A DNA stretch of 64,000 nt from Macrocystis pyrifera (Eukaryota; Sar; Phaeophyceae; Laminariales; Laminariaceae), in the NCBI GenBank assembly GCA_031763025.1, contig JASSKH010000014.1, forward strand, positions 13,508,022 through 13,572,021. Reading direction: 5' to 3'. The translations under genes and the position numbers were made by a program. Positions 20,749 to 31,840 of the stretch are shown piece after piece. A model generated the notes under the pieces. That model ran no database searches. It had not been told where the DNA came from and worked only from the letters and a program-made list of their open reading frames with translations. Positions within the stretch are counted from its first letter, which is position 1. The number at the start of each line of letters is the position of its first letter.

Positions 20749-22086
20749 AGAGGTCGGTATCATATCACAAAATGTGATATATTATACGATATGTGATATG
20801 ATATAAGCGTATCAATATCACAAAAAAAACCCGTGATATGATATATCATATCGTATCATATCATATGATATGATATCGATATATCATATCATATGATATG
20901 ATATGTGATATGATATGGAATAAAAGTCACGATTTCAGCTTTCTTTGAGGCCACACAGCAGTAGCCAAGGGCGTTCTTGGGTTGGGGTGGGGTGTAAATG
21001 CTCTTCTTGCACTGCTGGTAAGCACATATTTCAATAGTCAAACATGTGTCCAGCGTCAGTCAGTAATAGTAGGGCGAACCGTATATATTACTCGTATAAC
21101 GTTTTCGAGCACAAGCTGGGACGAAAGGTGTGGGTGATGATGCACACACAGCCAGCGAGATGATCAGTATAAAGTAGCATCATCAGTAATAATAATGTAT
21201 TCATGGCATGATGCCGAGTTATTATTGTTGTTGGAAACCTTGACATTTTTTTAATTGGTATTTAGTAGTATGTTTTAACTCCTCTACCAGGCTCTACTCG
21301 CCTACAACACCTATACTATATACGAGTACAGCAGTATAGTACCTGGTAGGCTATATTATTATAACGTGCTTTCTTAGTTTTTTATAAAATACCAGCTACA
21401 ATATACTAGGGGTACATACGTACCACGTACGTACATACATGGTGGTACAACAGCATATATATTTCGCTTCCACGGAATAAACAAGGCGCACATTGCTATA
21501 AGGTATCACGCACGCAACAATCAGGAATACCTCGGGCCCAAGGCATGCACAGCAGCTAGCTGTGTGCAATCACCAGGCAATTTCAACCGCTTGTCCTCAA
21601 AATAGATTATCATGAAGACTGCACTGTGCAATAACACTGACGACACCACATACATACTAGAATCTTCACCCTGAAATCAACAGCAGCACTCCGCCTTTCT
21701 TTTTACTAATATTAACACAAAAGCAAGCCGAAATACGAAAATCATCGTTATAAAGATTGAACAATAACAACTCCAACTTCAACGCGAACCACAAAGAAGA
21801 CCATGCCGTGAGAACGACTGCTGCTGTGGACTACAGCAGACAAGCTATGATGGCTCTCCTTGTGTGCGAGCTAGATTAGCTAGAGCCATGTCAGGGTATT
21901 TCGAAGAACTCGGAACTTCGAAGAAAAAAGTGGATCTCGGGAGATTCTCGGGCGCTTGGGAGGGTTTTCTGTCATATCATATCATATGATATGATACATG
22001 ATATGATATCATATCATATATCACTTTTTTTTTACAAATATATCATATATCATATCAGAGCGTTTTCAGAAGTGATACCGACCTCT
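20749..22086. mobile_element. 1.34 kb terminal-inverted-repeat element with palindromic TATGATATGATA ends
   Basis: AGAGGTCGGTATCA at 20749 is matched by TGATACCGACCTCT at 22073-22086; taking the repeat as GAGGTCGG..., TA lies on both sides. Next to each end is a 90-170 bp array of CATATGATATGATAT palindromes (20760-20925 and 21970-22060). The middle (21000-21950) has no transposase-like ORF. A non-autonomous DNA transposon using TA targets is inferred. Confidence 0.6.
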
Positions 22087-23326
22087 ACCAGGAACCCATT
22101 GCCAGGAACGTGTCAACTATCTCCTCTCCTGGATGAATAATAAGAGGTCTCTGGGATTGAAGGATCGGCACGGACATTGATTGGTTGTGCTGGATGTCGA
22201 CGGGTAGAAAGAACTTAATGTGAAGAACACACACAATCATTGTGCCATGCCTTGTCATCATACCAGGTGGTACTGGATATGACAAGCACGACATGCAGAA
22301 ACAACAGTAGTAGATACTGCTGTCTGCTGTATTGTCAGTTCTGTCCTGGAAAGAAACGAAAGAAAACGAAGAAAGACAAGACGAACAAGAACAAAAACAA
22401 AAAAAAAACGCATCGAAAGTTTGTGGTACGAGTATTAATAGCATGCATGGCCAGGTTCTCCCTACTATTATTACTAGTAATTGGTGGTAATGAGGCGCGA
22501 CCTCAGCAATACCTGCAGTAGTCATATCTGCGATGCATCATGCACAACATTTGATTTGTGCTGAACCAACACGAACGAACATCTACTGCTGCTGCTGCTG
22601 TACCTACTACCTATACGCCGCCGTTGGTTAATCTCATAACCGTAAATATTCTTGGCATCATATCCTGCTCTTGAACAACACAGACAGCACAGCAGTACGG
22701 ACACACCGGTAACAAATACCAGGTACTGGATTTTGTCGTGTGTATCCTGGTATTTCCACCTCGAAATCCGGCATATTAATTTGACAACTAAAAATATGTA
22801 CTACTACTGCTGTGTGACCACAGAACTGGATGTCGACGGGTGGAAAGAACATGCAAGACGACAAATAGACACACACCTGATATATATTTTTATTTTTCTG
22901 TTTTTCCAACAGCAAGTGTTTTCTGGTTGAAATTCGGCATAATTAATTTGAACACGAAAAATCTGCATCTGAAAATATTTGTCCAACAGAAGGCGCTTCT
23001 TTCTCGTAGCAGGTGCCACCACTACTTGCTTGTACTGATGTGCGACACCTACATACAGCAGCTGTGTTTCTCCAGCAACAAAAACAGCAGCAGCAGTAGC
23101 AGTGGGACGCGCGAGGCCAGGGTCAGCGTCGCTGTACGCTCGGCGGCTCGGCTTGTCAATCTAACCCTTGAACCCTTTGTACACTCTACAGCAGCAGCAG
23201 TGTTTCTCCAGCAACAAAACAGCAGCAGCAGTAGCAGTAGGACACACGACGCCAGGGTCAGCGTCGCTGTACGCTCGGCTTGTCACTCTAATATAAACCC
23301 TTGAACCCTTTGTACACGTACTCGAT
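22087..23326. repeat. Dispersed-repeat mosaic
   Basis: Contains inverted copies of the ACCCGTCGACATCC repeat (22150-22212, 22822-22850), a 22225-22400 block related to 28370-28520 and 30030-30160, and two or three direct copies of an ACAGCAGCAGTGTTTCTCCA block (23055-23160, 23180-23285, 23505-23590) each with AGGGTCAGCGTCGCTGTACG or a near match. No gene recognised. Confidence 0.6.
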
Positions 23327-23354
23327 CAATGGGAATGACTAGTCATTCCCATTG
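23327..23354. mobile_element. 28 bp perfect palindrome with 8 bp flanking duplication
   Basis: The half-site CAATGGGAATGACT is followed at once by its exact reverse complement. TACTCGAT lies directly on both sides. The structure equals two abutting 14 bp terminal inverted repeats with an 8 bp target duplication, as made by hAT-type transposases. A one-mismatch relative lies at 27086-27112. Confidence 0.7.
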
Positions 23355-24284
23355 TACTCGATTTTGTCCTGTGTTGGTTTTGAACTCGAAATTCGGCATA
23401 ATAATTTCAAGACGAAAAATCTGCACTCGACGTGCTCTGTCCAAGAGAGAACTTCTCGTAGCAGGTAGCAGGTGCCACCGCTACTACTGATGATGTACGA
23501 CATCTACAGCAGAGCTTCTCCAGCAGCAAAACAGCAGCAGCAGTAGGACACACGAGGCCAGGTCAGCGTCGCTGTACGCTCGGCTTGTGTGTGAACCCTT
23601 CGTACATGTGTTTCCTGGTCCCGAACTCATCATTTGAAGACGAAAATCTACAATCTGACGTGTGTCCAGCAGAGCTTCTTCTAGCAGTGCCACCACTACT
23701 ACTACTACTACTGTACAACAACTATTATACAGCAGTATCTGATACTCTCCTGCTTCTCAGTCCCCTCATCAGCAGGAGGGTGGGCCTGCAGCATGTCTCG
23801 GGGACATGGCCCGAACGCTCGTTGCTGTGGACAGGCACAGTCTGCCTACCTTCGAGTACTCGTAGAGCTAGCTGGGTTCCAAAATATAATGTGTTGTTGG
23901 TTCTGTGTTTTTTCAACATGGCCCAGCACCAACATGTGCCTACACACGTTGCCACACCTAGCTCGAGCTGCTGTGAACGACTTACCACCGCACCAGCACC
24001 AGGAGGTCTCTTTTGTGTGTGCGCGTCGACAGAGCCCGCCGGGACTGGAATTGGTGCGGTGTGCGTCGAGGGCGGTGGTCAAACGTTGCCCAAAGAAATG
24101 TTGAATCACACACACACACACACCCCCCACACCACACACACACACACACACATACAGAAAAACTCAAAACAAGGCACCCCACGCTCGTATCCGAGCCGCT
24201 ATGAAGAGGCTTTTTTTTTCTTGGAAAATTCCAAGAAAAAAAAGGCTCGCCCGCTTTTTGCGCGCTTCGCGCGCCTCATTATAA
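23355..24284. other. Repeat-rich stretch without a recognised gene
   Basis: CAG/TAC trinucleotide scraps and a CA/CACC microsatellite at 24108-24154. The minus strand has short open pieces with splice-like ends (for instance before GTAAGTCG near 23984), but no family is recognised. Confidence 0.45.
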
Positions 24285-25865
24285 TAATAGTCCGCTTGAG
24301 ACCTTACTACCCTGCCTGCCGTCTCCGTCCTGCGTTCGTCACCTATGCCCCGCGCGCGCCCCTCGGCGTTAGACAATAATAATACGAAATAAGCAAAGCA
24401 GGCTCGCTCGTCATCCACCCACACCGCACGACTCTTTTCTTAAACAATATAATAGAAGAAAAAGGAAGAGAAACAAAGACAACAAACAACAACAACAATG
24501 AAAATCACACAAGAAGATCAAAACCGCAAAAACAAGAACACAAAAAAATAGAGAAGACAATAAATGGGCCACGTTCGGACCAGCTGCATCAGTTGGCGGC
24601 ACGAACGAGTAGCATAGGCATGTCCTACTTCCTACAATAATAGTAGGCCTGATGCCTTGCTACCCTCTGTCTGCCACCTCCTTCCTACTTTCGTTCACCG
24701 CGGTTTCCCTTCTACTCAGGGCCATTCCTAACGAACCGAAAAAAAATCACGATTCGTGATTTTTAGGCATGCCAAAAGATCACGATCCGTGACATTTCAG
24801 TTCTAACGAAAAAAGCCGAAAAACGTCGCGTTTCGTGATATTTTCAAATAGTTAAAGTTCTGATATTTCAAACCCAACGTTTTTTGGGGGTGTGGAGCAA
24901 ACTCTCGAGAGTGGGGCACGGCCAGGCCGGGCTGGGCCGTCCGCACCTGGCCCAGCCCGTGACATACTCGAATCGCGGGCCGAAGCCTGACCCAGCCTGC
25001 GAGATTCCAACTTCACCGGCCGTCGGCCAAGCTCGTTTCGCGAGATTCCATCTCGCAGACCGTCTGCCCCGCCTGGCCTGTGACATCCCCAGGTCATTTT
25101 CGCTTTTGTCTTCCAGCAGTGGCTCCTCCTCCTGGAAATTTCGAGGCCACAACCTCCTCGTTAGCCCGCGCCCAGCGGTATCTTTGGGCAGCCGCCCGTT
25201 GTCCACAAGCGGCGTACGAAGCAGAGTCTGCCATGCCCCTATGCCGACCGTCGGATACCGCACGCGTTGGTGCACGTGGGTTGCGTAGTGCCTTGATCAG
25301 GCGTATTTTGAGACACGACAAATGTCACGAATCGTGATTTTGTTTTTTTTTTAGGGAAAAGCTAAAAAAAATGGTGTCATGAATCGTGATTTTTTTTGTC
25401 GTGATTCACGACAAAAAAATCACGATTCACGACAAAAATATCACGAATCGTGATTTTTTTTGTTCGTTAGGAGTGGCCCTCAGGAGTAGAACGGCCTCCT
25501 CCTGCCCCCCCCCCCCCCCCCCCGCCCGGCATTCCCTGGTCAGGTTTCCTTCCACACTCCTCTTTTGTTCCCCCCCCTCTCCCCCATTCCCTTGGACACC
25601 ACCTACGGCGGATGCGCGGCGCTGCCTACTCAGCTGTGCCTCATCCTCGAGCCACTTCACCATGAACCGTTCGGCTGCTTCGAGGATCCCCCGGTACTAC
25701 TTCCCCGCCATTTTTGCTGCATGCAGTGGACCACAAACAGTAGTGCGGTCTCAACTCCAAACACACCAAGGGGGCAAATTCCGTTGACCCGTCGGTGGCT
25801 CGGAACTCCCTACAAGGTCTTCTGCTATGCATCTATGCCAAGTCTTGAACTGGTTGGTACCTGGT
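24285..25865 (+). repeat. Repeat block R, copy 1, split by a 761 bp insertion
   Basis: Matches 28776-29500: GAGACCTT..CTACCCTGCC, GTCCTGCGTTCGTCA, CGTTCGGACCA, GGCACGA, CACCGCGGTTTCCCTT, then after the insertion GGACACCACC(T/C)ACGGCGGAT, CTCAGCTGTGCCTCATC and CCATTTTTGCTGCA. A shorter third copy lies at 30385-30620. Confidence 0.8.
24719..25479. mobile_element. 761 bp PIF/Harbinger-like non-autonomous element
   Basis: Ends GGGCCATTCCTAACGAAC and GTTCGTTAGGAGTGGCCC are inverted repeats that extend into ATCACGATTCGTGAT palindromes, and TCA is repeated on both sides (24716-24718, 25480-25482). GGGCC ends with a 3 bp target duplication are known for PIF/Harbinger. The inside is GC-rich (24890-25300) without a recognised transposase. 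The related block at 28776-29500 lacks the insertion, which confirms it as an insert. Confidence 0.75.
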
Positions 25866-26004
25866 AGTAAACGTTCAATTTTTTTTCGTACTTCGTTTTT
25901 TATTCGTATACTCTCTTTTAAATATATAATAAATATATTTATATCGACACCAGGAGACAGCTTCTTGTGCGAACAAAATAAGTAAATCTAATTTCATACG
26001 AGTT
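25866..26004. other. AT-rich stretch left of the hairpin
   Basis: AATATATAATAAATATATTT and similar; nothing coding. Confidence 0.5.
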
Positions 26005-27781
26005 AGATCTTATGCAATATTTTTTGAGTGATTGAAAAAGGCAGGAAGTCGGATTTTCCTGCGGCAAAAAGCCACACCAGATCGGTGCGCCATGTGCCGT
26101 CTCATGTGCGTCTTATGGTGTTTTTGTTTTTTTTATTTCATGGGAGAATAAAAAAAAAAAAAGAACAGAACCGAGATCTTGAAGTTTCCTTGAACTCTAC
26201 GTACGTGGACCACGACACGAACGAGTCGTTCACGCCGGGTTGGGCGATCAACCTTCACCACCAGCTCCTCGAAGGAAGGAACGGAACGTGGAACCTCCCG
26301 GGGAGCTGCGTAAGGGGTCGCTGGACCAGCAAGGAGCTCTCGCTCTCGCGGAGCATGAGCTGCTTGCGGCCGTCGTAGTCAGAAAAGAAGAACGTTAGAT
26401 TGTTTTGATACTGTGCTGTAGTCTCGTCCTATTCGTCTCCAAAGTTGTTGTGCCTAGAGCAGCTGCAGTTGGGCGGCCGCAAGGGACGCAATGGTGGCCA
26501 AGGTATTGATGCCCTCTCTCTCCGTAGTGGCCGATGCACAAGTGCTGGAGCGCAGCTGTGTACAAGAGTAGCCAAGCATGTAGCGTCGTGACCCATCATG
26601 AGCCCTGTCTGTAACCTATACAAAATTGTACAATGCCTCCGAGGTCTTGTGCAAAAGCAAATTTTATCACTTTCAGAGTTGATCAGAAAAGGCTGTAAAA
26701 AAAAATCACTTCCTGGAAATTCATGAGTGATAAAATCTCGGAGGAACATTTTTTCCACCAAACAGGCCCCATAAGACGTGATTTTGATAAAATCTGATCA
26801 GAAACGGGACCAGATACCCCGAAGCCTCCGTAAACAGCCATATAATCACCTAAAAAAAAATTGCATAAAAGCCATATAATCACCTCAAAACCTTATGCAT
26901 TTTTTTTTTAGGTGATTATATGGCTGTTTACGGAGGCTTCGGGGTATCTGGTCCCGTTTCTGATCAGATTTTATCAAAACCACGTCTTATGGGGCCTGTT
27001 TGGTGGAAAAAATGTTCCTCCGAGATTTTATCACTCATGAATTTCCAGGAAGTGATTTTATTTACAGCCTGCAGTGATCTACGGACAATGGGAATGACTA
27101 GGATTCCCATTGTTTCTGATCAACTCTGAAAGTGATAAATTTGCTTTTGCACAAGACCTCGGAGGCATTGTACAATTTTGTATAGGTTACAGACAGGGCT
27201 CATGATGGGTCACGACGCTACATGCTTGGTTACTCTTGTACACAGCTGGGCTCCAGCACTTGTGCATCGGCCACTACGGAGAGAGAGGGCATCAATACCT
27301 TGGCCACCATCGCGTCCCTTGCGGCCGCCCAACTGCAGCTGCTCTAGGCAAAACAACTTTGGAGACGAATAGGACGAGACTACAGCAGTATCGAAACAAT
27401 CTAACGTTCTTCTTTTCTGACTAAGACGGCCGCAAGCAGCTCACGCTCCGCGAGAGCGAGAGCTCCTTGCTGGTCCAGCGACCCCTTACGCAGCTCCCCG
27501 GGAGGTTCCACGTTCCGTTCCTTCCTTGGAGGAGCTGGTGGTGAAGGTTGATCGCCCAATCCGGCGTGAACGACTCGTTCGTGTCGTGGTCCACGTACGT
27601 AGAGTTCAAGGAAACTTCAAGAAGATCTCGGTTCTGTTCTTTTTTTTTTTATTCTCCCATGAAATAAAACCAAAAACACCATAAGACGGCACATGGCGCA
27701 CCGATCTGGTGTGGCTTTTTGCCTCAGGAAAATCCGACTTCCTGCCTTTTTCAATCACTCAAAAAATATTACATAAGATCT
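26005..27781. mobile_element. Giant foldback: 0.87 kb inverted arms around a 24 bp spacer
   Basis: Left arm 26005-26868 and right arm 26893-27781 are near-identical reverse complements, from AGATCTTATG(C)AATATTTTTT at the outer ends to TTGCATAA/TTATGCAT at the centre. The spacer 26869-26892 carries a further AGCCATATAATCACCT. The right arm differs by a roughly 41 bp insert (27070-27112) that contains a 27 bp near-palindrome. Open frames (for example NSTYVDHDTNESFTP in both arms) match no known family. It could be a foldback transposon or an inverted duplication. Confidence 0.88.
27086..27112. repeat. Second, imperfect copy of the 28 bp palindrome
   Basis: CAATGGGAATGACT followed by AGGATTCCCATTG. 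It lies in a segment present only in the right arm of the foldback. Same half-site as at 23327-23354. Confidence 0.8.
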
Positions 27782-28129
27782 GGCCTAAGATCTGGCCTTA
27801 CACGAAGTATAAGATGAAATACGTAGGCTGTGAGTTTGATCGGTTAATTGAATAGTTGATACTCACTTTTGCAGGCTTCTTAATACGCCTATTAAATAAA
27901 CCTGTTCTATATTTCATTAATAATAGTATGGGGGTTCTGCACAATTTATGAAACGTATATTTATATAGGAATTACTACTGACTTTTATTAATAGTACAAC
28001 TCGAACTCGTAATTAATTTCGAAATTCTTGGTGGGAATGGGTGGGAACAGACGACCACGAATGTATCTTGCACGGGAAGAAGCAAGTTTGTGTCGGCGGG
28101 AGGGGACTGCATGTGACAACGATGCAGTT

Positions 28130-28185
28130 TTTGATGACGGGACGGGACGGTAAATTTACGGTGTCATGACGGGACGGTCTAATAA
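28130..28185. repeat. GGGACGGTAAATTTACGG block
   Basis: GACGGGACGGGACGGTAAAT type units. The same theme recurs at 29560-29730 and 36480-36790. Confidence 0.65.
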
Positions 28186-28189
28186 TATT

Positions 28190-28775
28190 TTTTTTCTACC
28201 CGTCGACATCCAGCACAACCAGTGTCCGTGCCGATTCTTCAATTCTAGAGACATACAAGTTCTGTGGTCACAAAACTACGCCACAGAGATACTACATTGA
28301 CATTGTTACATTGTTACTTTGTTACGTATTCTTGTACGTACAACAGCAGTAGTCAGTACTAATGTTATACACAATACAAAACGCAATGCCACGTCATCAT
28401 ACTGGATATGACAGGCACGACATACATATTCTATGAAAGAGGGAAAACGAAAGCAGAAAAAACAAAGCAAGACAAGAACAAAGAAAAAAAGAAAGCAAAT
28501 CGAAAGAGATGAAGAAAAGAAGAAAAGAAAAACAAACTGTCGTGCCTCCCCGCAGGGAATGTTGCAGACACTTGAAAAAAAGCAAAAAAGCTTGCTAAAG
28601 AAGAAAGAAAGAAACACTACTCCACTTATAAACAGAGTGAGACTGCAACAAAAACAGTAAGAACTACTTCGTAAAGGAAAATAAGAGGCAAACCGAAGCA
28701 CAAAGCACCCTCCTGGTAGCGGCAGGAGTTTGTGGTCTGAGTAGCAATAGCCAGGTTCTCCCTACTATCTACTAG
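28190..28775 (+). repeat. Dispersed repeats leading into block R copy 2
   Basis: ACCCGTCGACATCC repeat at 28190-28250 followed by an A-rich block (28380-28560) related to 30035-30160 and 22245-22420 through GATATGACA(A/G)GCACGACAT and, in the later copies, AAACTGTCGTGCCTCCCCGC. Long minus-strand Phe/Leu ORFs here reflect the A-rich composition. Confidence 0.65.
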
Positions 28776-29500
28776 TAGTCCGCTTGAGACCTTCCTTGCT
28801 ACCCTGCCTTCCGTCCTGCGTTCGTCAACTATGCCCCGCCCTCGGCGTCAGACATTACGAAACAAGAAAGCAGGCTCGTCATCCACCCACGCCACAAGAC
28901 TCTTTTCTTAAGGCTCAATCGATAATAGAAGAAAGGAAGAGATATGGATAAAAAAGAAGATCACAGAGGGTCAAGCGCAAAAACAAGAAAACTAAAAATA
29001 AAGAAGACCACGGACCACGTTCGGACCATCTGCACCAGTTGGAGGCACGAGTAGCATAGGCATGTTCTACTTACTTTTCCTAGTCGGCCTGGTGGTGCCT
29101 TGCTACCCTGTCGGCCATCTCTGTCCTACTTTCGTCCACCGCGGTTTCCCTTGTACTCCTCCTCCTGTCCCCCTCCCTCCCCGCTTTATTTTGATCGGGT
29201 TTCCTTCCACTCCTCTTGTTCCCCCCCTTCCCCCCCTTCCCTTGGACACCACCCACGGCGGATGCGCGGTGCTGCCTACTCAGCTGTGCCTCATCTTCGT
29301 GCCACCTCACCATGAACTGTTCGACTGCTTCGAATATCCCCCGGCACTACTTCCCCGCCATTTTTGCTGCAGTAGACCACAGTGCGGTCTCAACTCCAAA
29401 TACTAAGGGGGCAAATTCCATTGACCCTTCGGTTGCTCGGAACTCCCTAAGGTCTTCTACTATGCATCTATGCCAAGTCTTGAACTACTGTCAAGGTCTT
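28776..29500 (+). repeat. Repeat block R, copy 2 (uninterrupted)
   Basis: The uninterrupted counterpart of 24285-25865. Plus-strand ORFs such as TTHGGCAVLPTQLCLIFVPP are shared by both copies but resemble no known protein. Confidence 0.8.
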
Positions 29501-29559
29501 AGCTTGTTGGGCTACTGTTAATACTGGTATAAGGTTAACCGATCGCCTACCCAATCTAA

Positions 29560-29730
29560 GCCTTGTAAAAACGGGCCGGTATTTCCCAACGGGAGATATT
29601 TTATCGGCGGGACGGGACGGTAAGAGACGACGGCCAGGGAATTTGTCGGCTGGACGGGGCGGCGGGACCATTTTGACGGCGGTTTTTCCGTCCCGTCCCG
29701 CCGTTACCGCCGTTACCGTCCCGCCGAAAT
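29560..29730. repeat. GGCGGGACGGGACGG block, foldback
   Basis: GACGGGACGG units on one side and CCCGTCCCGCCG units on the other, able to pair. Confidence 0.7.
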
Positions 29731-29929
29731 ACGGTATAAGCCTTGCTTGGATGTTTAAGAATCCGCATTTGGGGGCAACACACGGACGTGTAACACCGTC
29801 TTTACTACCGAGAATTTATAGAGTGCATGCACCGCAGCACCACAACTTCAAAGCGGTAAGCGATACATGAGATTTTATGTGTGGCATGACATAATAACGT
29901 ACTGGTATCACATGTTTGCTCTCAGCAGT

Positions 29930-30620
29930 AGATACGAGTATGTATGTCATACAAGTTCTGTGGTCACTGAACGACGCCACAGAGATACCACGTTGCAACG
30001 TACGCAATAAGCACAGCAGCAGTGGACAATGCAATGCCATGTCGGATACGACAGGCATGCCATCCACATTCTATGAAATTGAGAAACGAAAGAAGACGAA
30101 GAAAAAATAAAAACGAAAAAGACAAATCGGAAATAGAAAATAAAGAACGAAAAATAGAAGAAACAAACTGTCGTGCCTCCCCGCAGGAGATGTGGCAGGC
30201 ACTTGACAAGAAAGAGCTGGAAAAAAGAAGAAGAAACACCAACTACTTGTAAACAGAGTAAGACTAAAAGAACCAACTTGCAAGGGAAAATAACATGTAA
30301 ACCAAACAAAGCATAAAGCACCCTCCTCCAGGTAGCGGCAGCAGTTTGTGGTACGAGTAGCATAGGCAGGTTCTCCCTGCTATTATTGTCCGCCATGCAC
30401 CCTGCTACCCTGTCTGCCGTCTCCGTCCAGCGTTCGTCAACTATGCCCCGCCTCTTGGCGTCAGACAATACGAAACAAGCAAAGCAACCTCGTCATCCAC
30501 CCCCACCACACGACTCCTTTAATAAGGCTTATCAATAGAAGAAAGGGAGGTAAATAAATACAAATCACAGAGGAAACAAAGAAGAAGAAGGAAGACCACG
30601 TTCGAACCAGCTGCATGCAC
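29930..30620 (+). repeat. A-rich repeat and block R, copy 3 (partial)
   Basis: Third copy of the 28260-29060 arrangement: AAGTTCTGTGGTCAC, ACGCCACAGAGATAC, GATACGACAGGCATGCCATC, AAACTGTCGTGCCTCCCCGC, CGTTCGTCAACTATGCCCCG and CCACGTTCGAACCAGCTGCA. It ends near the copia element. Confidence 0.7.
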
Positions 30621-30817
30621 CTGTATAACACATATACTCCAAATCATTGCAATTGAAACAACGGCCGCATTCCGAACGATGACCATGGCCAGAAAATAAA
30701 ATGCCAAGCGGTGCCCTACTCCCCCATGCCCCTCAAAGTAGCGCAGGGTTGGCGACCTGACAAATTATTCCTCGCACCACTCAAACAAGGTACTCATCGA
30801 ATAATGCTCATACCCCC

Positions 30818-31840
30818 TTACTCACCCTCCAAAGGCAGATTCAACAAGAACATACGGTGATACTTCAAAGGGGTCGCAACAAGGGATTTCGTCAAAATAT
30901 CCGCGTGCTGCTCTTCCGAAGCTACGAACTGAATGTCGATCTTCTTAGCACGAAGTAGCTCTCTGACAAAATGAAAACGCACGTCGATATGCTTACTCCG
31001 AGCAGGACTAAGAGGGTTTTCAGCCAACGCTATGCCCCCCTGGTTATCCTCGAAAACCCGGACACACGATCCGGTTAGCTCTGGACAGATAAACGACAAC
31101 ACCTCGCCCGTAAACAAAGCTTCCTTCACCCCTTCACCCAGGGCGACATACTCTGCTTTTGCTGTCGACAACGTAACACACCTCTGTGTGCTACTTGCCC
31201 AACTGACGGCCGCACCCCCTAGGGTAATTACCGTCCCCGATACCGAGCGCCTATCGTTCGACTTATCCGCATAATCAGCATCACTATACGCAGTCAAATC
31301 CAAACCCGAGCCCCGCCGTACAAAAGTCAATCCCATAAACCTGGTCCCGTGGAGGTAAGCAAAGATCTTCAATAATGCCTTCCAGTGCCTCTCTGTTGGG
31401 TTGTGGGAGTGGCGCGCCACAGCACACACGGCGTTCGAGATGTCCGGCCTCGTCATGGTCGACAGCCACATCAAGCTGCCCACAGCCTCCCGGTACGGCC
31501 AGTCTCCTCCAAGTTCGCCCTCCTCTCTTGGATCTAGTTCCACACCGGGGGTCGCGGGGATGTCAGAGGATGAGTTAACACCAAAACGATTCAGCGCGCT
31601 CTCAATGAACGCCTCCTGCGTAATCTCCAATGTCCCCAGTTCCCAGTCGCATTTGAAAGCACAACCAGTGTACCAAGTCAGTTCGCCGAGATTATTCGTG
31701 GGAAATTTCATAGCTAGCGCGGCATGGAAATCTCAGCATTTCTCATCCGATCCTGCGATCACGATGTCATCTACATGAACGGCCATGATCAGTTCTACCT
31801 TGCCGTTCACAACCATGCGAAACACACACGGGTCAGACCT
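30818..31840 (-). pseudogene. pol: Copia RT remnant and RNase H
   Basis: Begins with DPCVFRMVVNGKVELIMAVH and VDDIVIAGSDEKC, i.e. RT from the catalytic VDD motif on; everything N-terminal of this (about 200 residues, RT motifs 1-4) is missing. A TGA at 31733-31735 interrupts. Then follows a 297-codon ORF with GELTWYTGCAF, LMWLSTMTRPDISNAVCAVA, LDLTAYSDADYADKSNDRRS, CVTLSTAKAEYVALGEGVKE and SKHIDVRFHFVRELL, the standard copia RNase H blocks. Confidence 0.88.

Noticed and set aside
23585..24379. 264-codon plus-strand ORF
   Set aside because: Runs through CA microsatellite and dispersed repeats, with no domain and no conservation between repeat copies.
28306..28701. Phe/Leu-rich minus-strand ORF that looks like a membrane protein
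   Set aside because: Caused by an A-rich repeat; similar ORFs appear in the repeat copies at 22085 and 29947.
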